From Chloroflexota bacterium (GTDB lineage: Bacteria > Chloroflexota > Dehalococcoidia > UBA2979): 43,351 nucleotides of DNA. Below, piece after piece: positions 19,917 to 29,538 of this stretch. Each line of letters opens with the position of its first letter. The stretch's first letter is position 1. Under the pieces are notes generated by a model. That model searched no databases and had not been told where the DNA came from. It worked only from the letters and a program-made list of their open reading frames with translations. Both the position numbers and the translations under genes were made by a program. The stretch is taken from assembly GCA_002707835.1 (NCBI GenBank), contig PANZ01000012.1, forward strand, positions 55,340 to 98,690, read 5' to 3'.

Positions 19917-20147
19917 ATGAGAATAAAAAACATCGAATTCTTAAAAAATACTCTAGTCAACGATGACGATCCACGTTTCCCAATCTGGCTACCTATACCA
20001 GCTCTATTTGTTACTCTTGGATGGGTTTTTTATTCTGTTACAACTAGCTCAGCAGAGTTTCTCGAAACATTAATTTGGCCTGGATCAGCCATATTTTTTT
20101 GTACCTTGATTGCCACTTGGTTAGGCTGGCAAATTGATATCGATTAG
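19917..20147 (+). CDS. small membrane protein of unknown function
   Basis: 76-aa ORF with two predicted TM segments (LPIPALFVTLGWVFYSV; IWPGSAIFFCTLIATWLGW); sits tightly between cofE and holA. Confidence 0.6.
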   Translation: MRIKNIEFLKNTLVNDDDPRFPIWLPIPALFVTLGWVFYSVTTSSAEFLETLIWPGSAIFFCTLIATWLGWQIDID

Positions 20148-20158
20148 GCAGAAACACT

Positions 20159-21187
20159 ATGCTACATATTTTTTACGGTACTGATGAATTCCAAACATCC
20201 CAAGAATTATCTGCGTTAAAGAAGAAGCTGGATGATGGAATGTTAGATTCGAATACAACAGTACTCCAAGGGCGTAGATTAACTGCTGAAGTATTAATTC
20301 AAAATATCATGGCTGTTCCTTTTCTTTCTAACAATAGACTTGTAATTGTTGAAGACCTTATAGCGACATTAGGTTCACGAAAGGGCATATTAGAAAATTG
20401 GAGACCATTTTTAGAACTTCTCCCTACTATGCCACCATCGAATCATTTGGTTTTAATTGAGCAACCAACACAAAATCGAGAGAATACCTCGAGAAGTTCA
20501 TTATTTAAAGAAATCTCACAATTAAATGATGTACACATAATTGAATCAAAGGAACTTAAAAACTGGTCATTCCAAGGGCAATCTGAATTAGGAACTTGGA
20601 TTCAAACAAGAGCGAAAGAAAAAAACATTGATATTACCGATGATGCAATCACATCTATCACTGAATTGATGGGGACAAATTTACGTTCTATCGATAATGA
20701 ATTAGAGAAATTAAAAACTTTTGCTGCTGCGAAAAATAATAATTCGATTTCGTTGGAAGACATCGCATTATTAACACCGATGTCTAAAGATGAAAATTTA
20801 TTTACACTTGTCGATTCCATAGTTGAAGGTAATATTTCCAAATCATTTAAATTGATGAATAATATCCTAAATTCTGGAAAGGTCGCACCGAGTCGTGTCA
20901 TGTCATTAATTTCAAGACAAATTAGATTGATGATTCGTACTGCAGAGTTATTAGAACAAGGTACGCAAAAAAAAATGATAGGAGAAATAATTGGTGTTCG
21001 CTCTAACTATCCTTTGAACAAAATAATTAAACAAACACAAAAAAATGACCCAAAAAAGTCAATTTCCGATTTAAAATATTTAGAACTTACCGACTCGTAT
21101 ATTAAGCAAGGAAAAATGACAGAACAATTAGGTCTTGAGTTAATTATTTGTAATTTTGCAGCCAAGACAGCGCAAAGAAACAGTTAA
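20159..21187 (+). CDS. holA: DNA polymerase III delta subunit
   Basis: FYGTDEFQTSQELSALKKKL, NRLVIVEDL, NLRSIDNELEKL, DENLFTLVDSIVEGN architecture. Confidence 0.88.
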   Translation: MLHIFYGTDEFQTSQELSALKKKLDDGMLDSNTTVLQGRRLTAEVLIQNIMAVPFLSNNRLVIVEDLIATLGSRKGILENWRPFLELLPTMPPSNHLVLIEQPTQNRENTSRSSLFKEISQLNDVHIIESKELKNWSFQGQSELGTWIQTRAKEKNIDITDDAITSITELMGTNLRSIDNELEKLKTFAAAKNNNSISLEDIALLTPMSKDENLFTLVDSIVEGNISKSFKLMNNILNSGKVAPSRVMSLISRQIRLMIRTAELLEQGTQKKMIGEIIGVRSNYPLNKIIKQTQKNDPKKSISDLKYLELTDSYIKQGKMTEQLGLELIICNFAAKTAQRNS

Positions 21188-21218
21188 ACACAATTATATA
21201 ATCAACGAAAAATCAAAC

Positions 21219-21857
21219 CTACATCGAGCGAATAGCTGTAACTACCCGACCTTGAATTTCAATATTTGCAGGGTCAACATAAATTGGACTCATAGTTGCA
21301 TTCATCGGTTGCAATCGAATTTTTTCACCTTCATGGAAAAATTTCTTCAAAGTGGTCTCATTTTCACTCTTTAACCATACAGCAACCATTTCACCATTAT
21401 CACAACTTGAAGTTGGTTCAAGGACAACAATATCACCATCATTAATTAATGCATCAATCATCGAAGTACCTTCAACCATCAATGCAAATACTTTCTTACC
21501 TTGAGTTTGATCTTCTGTAAGTTCTAACATTTCCTGGTCAGAAGACCAGACATCACTTTCTGACGGCATTGGTAATGGCACACCTGCAGCAATTTTACCT
21601 AAGATAGGAACGGGTATTGTCCGTTTACTTTGGTTACTCTCAAGGGAAATTGAACGAGAAATTTCTTTGCCACGATGGATATAACCTTTTTCTTCTAAAC
21701 GTCTCAAGTTGTAGTCAACAACAGAAGTAGATGAAATGTCACATCCATCTTGAATTTCTCTCACTGATGGTGGATATTGATTATCATCCATAAATTCGAT
21801 TAGAAATTGCAAAATTTTCTGTTGGCGTGATGATAGTTCTCCCATTTGAGAATACAT
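21219..21857 (-). CDS. lexA: LexA repressor
   Basis: LSSRQQKILQFLIEFMDDNQYPPSVREI, VPILGKIAAGVPLP, VEGTSMIDALINDGDIVVLEP. Start MYSQMGELS at 21857 has AGGAG SD. Confidence 0.95.
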   Translation of the reverse strand: MYSQMGELSSRQQKILQFLIEFMDDNQYPPSVREIQDGCDISSTSVVDYNLRRLEEKGYIHRGKEISRSISLESNQSKRTIPVPILGKIAAGVPLPMPSESDVWSSDQEMLELTEDQTQGKKVFALMVEGTSMIDALINDGDIVVLEPTSSCDNGEMVAVWLKSENETTLKKFFHEGEKIRLQPMNATMSPIYVDPANIEIQGRVVTAIRSM

Positions 21858-21887
21858 AGAAACTCCTAAAAATTCGATCCAAATCAA

Positions 21888-21899
21888 AAACATATGTTC
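21888..21899 (-). promoter_or_regulatory. LexA (SOS) box, Gram-positive type
   Basis: Minus strand GAACATATGTTT, near-perfect palindrome matching Bacillus-type GAAC-N4-GTTY; about 30 nt upstream of the preferred lexA start. Confidence 0.75.
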
Positions 21900-21968
21900 T
21901 AATTAACATACCACCAGCAAAAATATAATCAACTGATAGAATTAATAAAACATGTATGACTACAAATT

Positions 21969-22745
21969 TTGATTAGGTTAAAGAGAATGCGAACTGGACT
22001 AGAAGATATTTTGGGAGAACAAATCTCAGGCGAACTAAATCCAGACATGGATAATGGAGAATACAAACGAGCATTAGTAATTGCAGCTCATCCTGATGAT
22101 GCAGATCTTGGAGTAGGTGGGACAATATCGAAATTATCTCTTAATGGATGGGAAATTCGATATTTAATTGTGACAGATGGAGCAAAAGGAACAAATGATA
22201 TTAAGAAAACATATGATGAAATAGTTAACATCCGCCAGAAAGAGCAAATTAGCTCAGCCGCTTGTACTGGTGTAACTGATGTAAAATTCTTGGGGTATCC
22301 TGATGGTGAATTATATTCGTCAAAAGACTTAAGACAAATTCTGGTAAAAGAAATACGTGAATTCCGTCCTTTTACAGTCTATACACACGATCCTGAACCT
22401 ATCCTCATTAATAATCAAATAGTCAACCACTCCGATCATCGAACCACCGGGTTTGAAACTATCAATGCTATCTATCCATCAATCAGGGATCCAAAATATT
22501 TTCCGGAACATTTTCATAAAGGCATTTTGCCACATAAAGTGAGAGAATTGATTCTTTGGGGAACTAATAACGTCAATTATGAAGTCGATATAACTTCAAC
22601 AATCAAAGATAAATTACGAGCACTAATTGCTCACGAAAGTCAGTTCGATTTTACATCAAAAAAACTTTCAAAAATTGCTAAAGATTGGTCAAAAAGTAAT
22701 AAGAAATTTACAGAAGCATTTCGACGAATTATCATTTCTGAATAG
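21969..22745 (+). CDS. PIG-L/LmbE-like N-acetylglucosaminyl deacetylase family protein
   Basis: ALVIAAHPDDADLGVGGTISKL and NHSDHRTTGFETINAIYP metal-binding motifs. Exact start (ATG 21987 possible) uncertain. Confidence 0.92.
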   Translation: MIRLKRMRTGLEDILGEQISGELNPDMDNGEYKRALVIAAHPDDADLGVGGTISKLSLNGWEIRYLIVTDGAKGTNDIKKTYDEIVNIRQKEQISSAACTGVTDVKFLGYPDGELYSSKDLRQILVKEIREFRPFTVYTHDPEPILINNQIVNHSDHRTTGFETINAIYPSIRDPKYFPEHFHKGILPHKVRELILWGTNNVNYEVDITSTIKDKLRALIAHESQFDFTSKKLSKIAKDWSKSNKKFTEAFRRIIISE

Positions 22746-22753
22746 AAAAAACT

Positions 22754-23257
22754 ATGAAACTAACAAGTGAGCAAATCAAATTTTGTCCTCTTTGTGGAAC
22801 GCAAATCGAAAACACTTCACCACTTGATAACCCGACATGCCCAAATAATCATTTTGTTTGGTATCAAGACCCAAAAGTAGCCGTAGGAACGTTAGTAAAA
22901 AGAAATGACAAACTATTATTTGTCAAAAGAAAATTCCCTCCACATGTTAATAAATGGTCTTATCCTTCTGGATTCGTTGATGCAGGTGAAAAAGTTGAAG
23001 ATGCTGCAAAAAGAGAAGTATTAGAAGAAACAAATATTAATATCGAAATCGACAAGCTTCTAGGTGTCTATTCAAGTACCAATAATGACACAATTTTTAT
23101 TGCATACTCTGCACGTGCGATCAATGAAAATATAGTCATCGGATCCGAATCAGTAGATGTATCTTGGTTTGAAGTCAATCATTTGCCTTCTTTAGCTTTT
23201 AAACATGACCAGAAGATATTGCAAAGATGGAAAGATCTTTACTACAAGAGTAGTTAG
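22754..23257 (+). CDS. NUDIX hydrolase with N-terminal zinc ribbon (NudC-like)
   Basis: KFCPLCGTQIE...DNPTCPNNHFVWYQDPKVAVG followed by Nudix box GFVDAGEKVEDAAKREVLEETNI. Confidence 0.93.
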   Translation: MKLTSEQIKFCPLCGTQIENTSPLDNPTCPNNHFVWYQDPKVAVGTLVKRNDKLLFVKRKFPPHVNKWSYPSGFVDAGEKVEDAAKREVLEETNINIEIDKLLGVYSSTNNDTIFIAYSARAINENIVIGSESVDVSWFEVNHLPSLAFKHDQKILQRWKDLYYKSS

Positions 23258-23320
23258 ACTACACAAGCTAATAAAATTAAAAATGAATATTGAAATTCTA
23301 AAAATAGATAGGTAGCACCA

Positions 23321-24814
23321 ATGGCGGGCCATTCAAATCCAAAAAATTACACTGAACTAGAGAAAATTTTTCACCCACAAAGTGTAGCAATTGTTGGTGT
23401 CCCTTCTGGATCTGGTCAGGCAACTATGGCTAGTGGATTCCTTAATTCTCTTTTAGAACTAAAATTTCAAGAGATTCATTCTCTGTATCCAGTCAATCCA
23501 AAAATGGACGAAGTTGAAGGTTTGAAATGTTATAAAAACCTACTCGAAATCGATGGTGAAGTTGATCATGTTATTTCGATGGTACCTGCGCATGTCGTAC
23601 CACAATTAGTTGAGGATTGTGTCACTAAAAAAGTTAACTCTGTTCACTTTTATACAGCTGGCTTTTCTGAGACTGGAGATCCTGCGATGGTCGAAAAAGA
23701 GAAAGAATTAATCACAAAATTAAAAGATGCTGGTATCCGTGCAATTGGTCCCAATTGTATGGGTTTATACGTTCCTTCCGAACGAATAGGGTTTATGAAT
23801 GGATTCCCTCCTGAATCAGGCAATGTTTTCTTACTCTCACAATCTGGTGCAAATGCCGGAGACGTAGTTCATGGACTTGCAAAACGAGGTGTTCGATTTT
23901 CTAAAGCAGTTTCATTTGGCAATGGTGCTGATATTAAAGCACATCATCTTCTAAACTATGCCGCGCAAGATCCTGAAACTGAGGTGGTTGCAGCATATAT
24001 GGAAGGTGTCCAAGAAGGCCGTGATTTCTTTCAAGCTCTAAAAATGTGTGCTTCCATAAAACCTACCGTAATACTAAAAGGTGGGATTCATGCAGCTGGT
24101 GCAAGAGCAGCCAACTCGCATACAGGATCATTAGCTGGATCTATCCAAATTTTTGAAGCTGCATGCCGACAAGCTGGTGCAATGCGAGCTGAAACAATGG
24201 ATGATCTACACGATTTGATTATTACTCTAACAACAAATGCAAAATCAATAAAAAATTCAGGAGTTGCTTTAGTTTCTGGCGGAGGGGGATACGCAGTTCT
24301 TTCCTCTGATGCCATTGCTACTGCAGGGCTAGACGTACCACAAATGCCTACAGAAACAGTTGAACAGTTACGCGAGTTTATCCCTGTAGCTGGGACAAGT
24401 GTGAATAATCCAATTGACACAAATCTTTCAGATAAAGATTTACAGGTAAAAATGCTCGGGATAGTCGCGAACTCTACTGTAACCGATGTGGTCTTTACCA
24501 ATGCGCAATTTAATACACCCAGAAAGAATAAAGAACAAGAAACTCCTGCAGATAAAACAGAATCCGTTCGAAGTGAATCTCTTGAATCAGCAAACACTAT
24601 TGCATCACTCCAAAATCAAACAAAAATACCATTCATAGCAATACAAAGGACTCGTTCTTTTGGAGAATTAGCTGGTATTGCTAACGATACTTTCGCCAAT
24701 GAAGCTTACCGCAATGGGATAGCTGTGTATCCCACTGTTAGTAGAGCTGCAAGAAGTTTAGGATTAATACTTGATTGGCGAAAACGTAGAACGGGACTTC
24801 CAGAAATTTTTTGA
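23321..24814 (+). CDS. CoA-binding/succinyl-CoA ligase-like (NDP-forming acyl-CoA synthetase) protein
   Basis: HPQSVAIVGVPSGSGQ CoA-binding domain, IGPNCMGLY, LLSQSGANAGDVVHGLAKRGVRFSKAVSFGNGADI. Confidence 0.88.
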   Translation: MAGHSNPKNYTELEKIFHPQSVAIVGVPSGSGQATMASGFLNSLLELKFQEIHSLYPVNPKMDEVEGLKCYKNLLEIDGEVDHVISMVPAHVVPQLVEDCVTKKVNSVHFYTAGFSETGDPAMVEKEKELITKLKDAGIRAIGPNCMGLYVPSERIGFMNGFPPESGNVFLLSQSGANAGDVVHGLAKRGVRFSKAVSFGNGADIKAHHLLNYAAQDPETEVVAAYMEGVQEGRDFFQALKMCASIKPTVILKGGIHAAGARAANSHTGSLAGSIQIFEAACRQAGAMRAETMDDLHDLIITLTTNAKSIKNSGVALVSGGGGYAVLSSDAIATAGLDVPQMPTETVEQLREFIPVAGTSVNNPIDTNLSDKDLQVKMLGIVANSTVTDVVFTNAQFNTPRKNKEQETPADKTESVRSESLESANTIASLQNQTKIPFIAIQRTRSFGELAGIANDTFANEAYRNGIAVYPTVSRAARSLGLILDWRKRRTGLPEIF

Positions 24815-24910
24815 TTTTGAGTATAGTGACTAGATAACCATACGTAATACAAGTATCGTGACAGTGTGATACTAAGCTAAGTTTTGATGCAGTTTCTGAA
24901 GGGGAATAAC

Positions 24911-26005
24911 ATGCAAGCAGCCGTAATGCGAAGTGGTGCCAATCAATTACAAGTAGAAAACCTAGAGCAAGCACAACCTAAATCTGGTGAAGTACTCATT
25001 CGCACAGGAGCAGCAGGACTTTGCGCGAGTGACATTCATATAATACACGGTACTGCGCAAGTTCCTTTGCCGTGTGTTCTAGGGCATGAAGGTGCTGGAA
25101 CAGTAGAAGCAATAGGTGAAGGAGTAACAAATGTAAAACCTGGAGATAGATGTGTTCTTTCTTTCGTTTCTAATTGTGGGCATTGCAGAATGTGTAGATC
25201 TGGCCATCCCCATCTATGTGATGTCAATGCACTTTCGGGTGCAAAACAATTTGATGGGACTACCAGATTAACAGACCAAAATGGGCAGGAAGTTTTTCAG
25301 ATGTCCAAATTGGGGGTTTTTTCTGAATATCAAGTAGCACCAGCACAAGCGTGTTACCCCATGCCTGATGCTGTACCTATGGAGGTAGCTGCATTAATCG
25401 GATGTTCTGTCACAACTGGTGTAGGAAGTGTAATCAATGCACCAAAAGCTCGTGCAGGTATGACTGTAGTAGTTATCGGAGCAGGTGGTGTAGGAATTAA
25501 TGCGATCCAAGGAGCACGTTTAATGAACGCATCTCGCATTATTGTAGTTGATATTGCTGAACACAAACTTGAATTTGCAACCCGTTTTGGAGCAACCGAT
25601 ATTATTGACGCGACAACCACATCAGCTACAGATGCAATTCTTGAATTAACTAATGGAGGAGTAGATTTAGCGTTAGATACTTTTGGTGGTATCGAAACAA
25701 CTCAACAAGCCATTGGGTCATTGCGTAAAAATGGAGTTGCTGTTGTAGTCGGCCTAGCAGCATTAGGTGACAAAGCAAATATTGATCTTGTTGATATAGT
25801 TAGAATGCAAAAAACTGTAACTGGTGCCTACTATGGATTAGCAAGTCCACATGAAACTTTTCGTACGATGATTGAACTTTACCTAAAAGGAGATTTATTA
25901 ATTGATGAAATAATTGAACGCCGCTACAACCTTGAAGAAATAAATGAAGGTTTTGAAGCTCTTGAACGAGGTGAAAACGGTAGAGGTGTTCTTGTTTTCA
26001 ATTAA
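24911..26005 (+). CDS. zinc-dependent alcohol dehydrogenase (MDR family)
   Basis: GLCASDIHIIHGT, LGHEGAGTVEAIGEGVTNVKPGDR, CGHCRMCRSGHPHLC, VIGAGGVGINAIQGA. Start at 24911 (SD AGGGGAA). Confidence 0.95.
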   Translation: MQAAVMRSGANQLQVENLEQAQPKSGEVLIRTGAAGLCASDIHIIHGTAQVPLPCVLGHEGAGTVEAIGEGVTNVKPGDRCVLSFVSNCGHCRMCRSGHPHLCDVNALSGAKQFDGTTRLTDQNGQEVFQMSKLGVFSEYQVAPAQACYPMPDAVPMEVAALIGCSVTTGVGSVINAPKARAGMTVVVIGAGGVGINAIQGARLMNASRIIVVDIAEHKLEFATRFGATDIIDATTTSATDAILELTNGGVDLALDTFGGIETTQQAIGSLRKNGVAVVVGLAALGDKANIDLVDIVRMQKTVTGAYYGLASPHETFRTMIELYLKGDLLIDEIIERRYNLEEINEGFEALERGENGRGVLVFN

Positions 26006-26018
26006 GGAAATATAATTC

Positions 26019-27050
26019 ATGAAATCTCCTGCTTTTGGATTGAACAGATTCGACTTTTCAACTCCAAATTTATTTGCTGAAGATGTCAAACGTGCTGAAG
26101 ATCTAGGGTGGGATTATGCTTTTGTCCCTGATTCACAGTTACGTCGACATGATACGTACGTATTACTAGCATCTGCAGCTTCTAAGACTTCCAAAATTAA
26201 TCTCGGTACTCTGCTCGCAAACCCAATCACAAGACACTTAACAGTCACTGCGGGATCAATAGCGACTGTAGATGAAGTTTCAAACGGAAGAGCACTATTA
26301 GGTCTTGGAATAGGAGATACAGCTGTTCGATTAGCAGGATTAAGTCCAGCAAAAGTCACAACTCTTGAAAAAAGCACAAAATCAATTCGTGCTCTTCTTA
26401 GAGGCAAAGAAATCGAACTTGGAGCAGTAAAACCATCACATCTTCCACATCACCGCCCTGTTCCAGTATGGATAGCTGCTGCAGGACCTCGAACCTTGCG
26501 AGCAGCAGGACGAGTAGCAGATGGTGTTTTTATTCGTGTCGGAATGCATCTTGAAAATATAAAATCGTCAATTGAACAAATATTCTCTGGTGCACGTGAA
26601 GCAGGTAGAGATCCTAACGAAATCAAATTAGGATTGGTAGTCCACACAATCTTAGAAGATAATATTGATAAAGCAGTACTAATGGGTAAATCCATGGCAG
26701 CTGGATATTATGAATATTCTCCATTTCTCTTCGATAAACCTTCCATTCCATGGGAAGGTCCTGACGTTGAACATCTTAAAACTAAGATACATCCTGATTT
26801 TCACCATCATACAGATCTTGTTGAGTCAGGTGGCTTAGTCAATTTCTTACCTGATAGTGCAGCATATTCTTTTGCCGCACTGGGATCGGCAGAAGATATA
26901 ACACAACAATTTCAGACCGTACTCTCACAAGGAATAGAATTTGATATCGTTGTACCACATCCTGTTCCTAATCCAAGGACAAAATCAAATGTTAAAAAAC
27001 AAACTTACATGGAAATTATGGGCAAAGAAGTCCTCCCCAAATTAAAGTGA
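26019..27050 (+). CDS. LLM-class (F420-dependent-like) oxidoreductase
   Basis: LGWDYAFVPDSQ, INLGTLLANPITRHLTVTAGSIATVDEVSNGRALLGLGIGD, RPVPVWIAAAGPRTLRAAGRVADGVFI. Confidence 0.93.
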   Translation: MKSPAFGLNRFDFSTPNLFAEDVKRAEDLGWDYAFVPDSQLRRHDTYVLLASAASKTSKINLGTLLANPITRHLTVTAGSIATVDEVSNGRALLGLGIGDTAVRLAGLSPAKVTTLEKSTKSIRALLRGKEIELGAVKPSHLPHHRPVPVWIAAAGPRTLRAAGRVADGVFIRVGMHLENIKSSIEQIFSGAREAGRDPNEIKLGLVVHTILEDNIDKAVLMGKSMAAGYYEYSPFLFDKPSIPWEGPDVEHLKTKIHPDFHHHTDLVESGGLVNFLPDSAAYSFAALGSAEDITQQFQTVLSQGIEFDIVVPHPVPNPRTKSNVKKQTYMEIMGKEVLPKLK

Positions 27051-27075
27051 TTAGAAATAGACTATTGGAGTAATC

Positions 27076-27411
27076 ATGGAAATAAAATTAACTTTGACTG
27101 AAAGAGGTAATGACCATCACGAGGCAGTACGACTATTATTACAGGAAGCAATGGCGGAGGCTGGAGTTTCATCAACAACTATTGATGAAACAATCATACG
27201 TAGCGACGAAGAAGCCATCAATATAAAATGCTTAGGTTCACCAACTATAAGAATTAATGGATTAGATATTGAATATCGCGAGAGAGAACCTGAAGAAACT
27301 ACAGCAGGTGTTCGTTACTATAATACTCCTGCTGGTTGGAAATCTATCCCGGAAAAAGGTTTAATTATACGAGCTTTAGAAAGAGCATTAACAGATGAAG
27401 AAAATATCTAG
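27076..27411 (+). CDS. conserved hypothetical, DUF2703/thioredoxin-fold-like
   Basis: KCLGSPTIRINGLDIEYREREPEETTAGVRYYN...GWKSIPEKGLIIRALERAL; resembles small thioredoxin-like DUF2703 proteins. Confidence 0.55.
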   Translation: MEIKLTLTERGNDHHEAVRLLLQEAMAEAGVSSTTIDETIIRSDEEAINIKCLGSPTIRINGLDIEYREREPEETTAGVRYYNTPAGWKSIPEKGLIIRALERALTDEENI

Positions 27412-27426
27412 AGAATTAGTCTACGC

Positions 27427-27777
27427 ATGAAAAAATCAAAAAAAAATCTCTTTACATCTCGTATCAAAAAAATTTCAGAAAGTGTACGAGAAAACGCAAA
27501 AGAGTTTACTGACCAAAATATTGAGTACACGCAATATAATAATGCGCTTGAAAACGCAAAGAAAAAAATTTCCCCCCGTCTTAAAAGTGCTGCAAAAAAA
27601 ACCGAAAATTATATTAAAGAACATGAGGAAGAAATTACTGAAAACACCCAAAAGAGTGGAAAATTTATTGCTCAGCAAGCATTACGAATGGCAACACCAC
27701 CTATACTAAGGCCTGCTATTGACGCGATGAAGGAAGAATTGAATAAGAAAGAGAATAATTCTGACAACAAAGATTAA
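27427..27777 (+). CDS. hypothetical lysine-rich protein
   Basis: 116-aa ORF starting just downstream of the previous gene; Lys/Glu-rich. Confidence 0.6.
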   Translation: MKKSKKNLFTSRIKKISESVRENAKEFTDQNIEYTQYNNALENAKKKISPRLKSAAKKTENYIKEHEEEITENTQKSGKFIAQQALRMATPPILRPAIDAMKEELNKKENNSDNKD

Positions 27778-29021
27778 TTTGTAAGATCCAATCCTAAGAC
27801 TTGACTCATCTCTAAAATAGCAGAAGCACCCATTTTAGAAGAAATCTCATCAGCAACAATTAGAGTAGATATATCTCTTAGTGCATCAATCGCTAAGGGA
27901 GTATTCAAGTCATCATCCATAGCATCCATAAAAACATTTCGTAAAGATTGCAGTTTTATAAGACCCTTACTTTCAGTATGATTATTTTTGACAGCATTCT
28001 TAAAAAGTTTTATATCGCTGTGCGCTTGGCTTAACTGGTCTTTCGAAAAATCCCTGTCATCTCTATAATGCTCCATAAGCAAACTTAATCTAATTGCATT
28101 ACCTGTAAAACCATCGTTGAGAAGTTCATGTACTTTTACTAAATTGCCAAGTGACTTGGACATTTTTTCACCGTTTAATTGCATAGTCCCATTATGCACC
28201 CAATATGAAACAGCAGGTTTAGCACCTGTTAAAGATTCAGTCTGTACAATTTCAGAATCATGATGAGGATAAGCTAAATCTTTACCACCACCGTGAATAT
28301 CAATTTGATCGCCTATATTAGAACGTGCCATTACAGAACATTCTATATGCCAACCTGGGCGACCTTTTCCCCAAGGGGAATCATACATTGCTTCAGGGTG
28401 TTGAGAAGGTTGCCACAATAGAAAATCAGAACTGTTTACCTTTAGATGTTCAGGTTCATCTGGCATCGTATCAGTGCGAGGCATAGTCGATAATTTATCA
28501 AAACTATATCCTGATAAAATTCCAAATGATCTTGTATTTGACGTATTGAAAAACACATAACCATCAACATTATATGCAAATCCTTGCTGTTCAAGAATAA
28601 TGATACTTTGAACAATGTCTTGAATATAATCTGAAACAAGTGGAAATTTATCAGGGCGCATCACATTTAATGCATCCATTTCTTCTAAATAAATTGAATG
28701 ATTTTTTTCAGTTAAATCTGCTATCGATATATCCAATTCAACAGATTTACGAATCATATCATCATCAATATCAGTAATGTTTTGTATATGGGTTACTTCA
28801 TAACCTGAAAAATCTAACCAACGATGCAAGGTGTCTTGCACAGAATAAACTAGTGCATGCCCCAAATGACCCACATCGTAAGGGGTAATTCCACAAACAT
28901 ACATTGTTGCTTTACCTTCATCTAAAGGAATAAAAAGCTCTTTAGTACGTGTTTTTGAATTGTATAATTTAAAGCCATCCATATGACGTGGTTGCAAGTC
29001 TAAATTTAAGCCATCGACCAA
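27774..29021 (-). CDS. class-I cysteine ligase: cysteinyl-tRNA synthetase or MshC-like
   Basis: MYVCGITPYDVGHLGHA, IQNITDIDDDMI, GWHIECSVMA, HGGGKDLAYPHHDSEI, KMSKSLGN; 415 aa. CGITPYD is MshC-like whereas typical CysRS reads CGPTVYD. Confidence 0.85.
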   Translation of the reverse strand: MVDGLNLDLQPRHMDGFKLYNSKTRTKELFIPLDEGKATMYVCGITPYDVGHLGHALVYSVQDTLHRWLDFSGYEVTHIQNITDIDDDMIRKSVELDISIADLTEKNHSIYLEEMDALNVMRPDKFPLVSDYIQDIVQSIIILEQQGFAYNVDGYVFFNTSNTRSFGILSGYSFDKLSTMPRTDTMPDEPEHLKVNSSDFLLWQPSQHPEAMYDSPWGKGRPGWHIECSVMARSNIGDQIDIHGGGKDLAYPHHDSEIVQTESLTGAKPAVSYWVHNGTMQLNGEKMSKSLGNLVKVHELLNDGFTGNAIRLSLLMEHYRDDRDFSKDQLSQAHSDIKLFKNAVKNNHTESKGLIKLQSLRNVFMDAMDDDLNTPLAIDALRDISTLIVADEISSKMGASAILEMSQVLGLDLTN

Positions 29022-29100
29022 GAGGCACCTCGCTCAAACAAGTAGAATATGCTAAAAAAAGCTCTTTGCATATTGATTTTTATCAATCTTAACAATCCAA

Positions 29101-29538
29101 TCACTGATCCCAAATTATCCGTCTAGCAAAACAATGGTCACATAAAACTGCTGATATTTTTTGAGAATTGCCCATCCCAAATTCTATGATATCCGCAATT
29201 TTCAAATGCAATTTACAAAAAAGATACTGACACCTATTACATTGTATTTCCATAACTGAATCACAATTCTCAATAGCACAAATTTGTTCTTCATTCGCAA
29301 CTTTTACTCGAAGCTTCCATTGCAAATGCATTTCTACATCTGTTTTTTTAGCCAAACATCCATTTCTATTACAAACTTCTAAATAGTTTGGGCCGACTAC
29401 CCCATGACTCTCACAAAATCGGAAATTGCAGTAAACACACTGACCTACTGAATCAACTCGACATTTCCTACGGAAAATACTTTCACGCCAATTACAAAAA
29501 TCTGGTGATCGTTTTATAAAATTTAAATAATTTTTAAT
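29101..29538 (-). CDS. Cys-rich zinc-finger protein; N-terminus longer than ORF-track call, start uncertain
   Basis: In-frame upstream extension of the 84-aa ORF: IKNYLNFIKRSPDFCNWRESIFRRKCRVDSVGQCVYCNFRFCESHGVVGPNYLEVCNRNGCLAKKTD...; no ATG/GTG/TTG between the TAA at 29541-29539 and the TTG at 29355. Confidence 0.65.
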   Translation of the reverse strand: MKNYLNFIKRSPDFCNWRESIFRRKCRVDSVGQCVYCNFRFCESHGVVGPNYLEVCNRNGCLAKKTDVEMHLQWKLRVKVANEEQICAIENCDSVMEIQCNRCQYLFCKLHLKIADIIEFGMGNSQKISAVLCDHCFARRIIWDQ

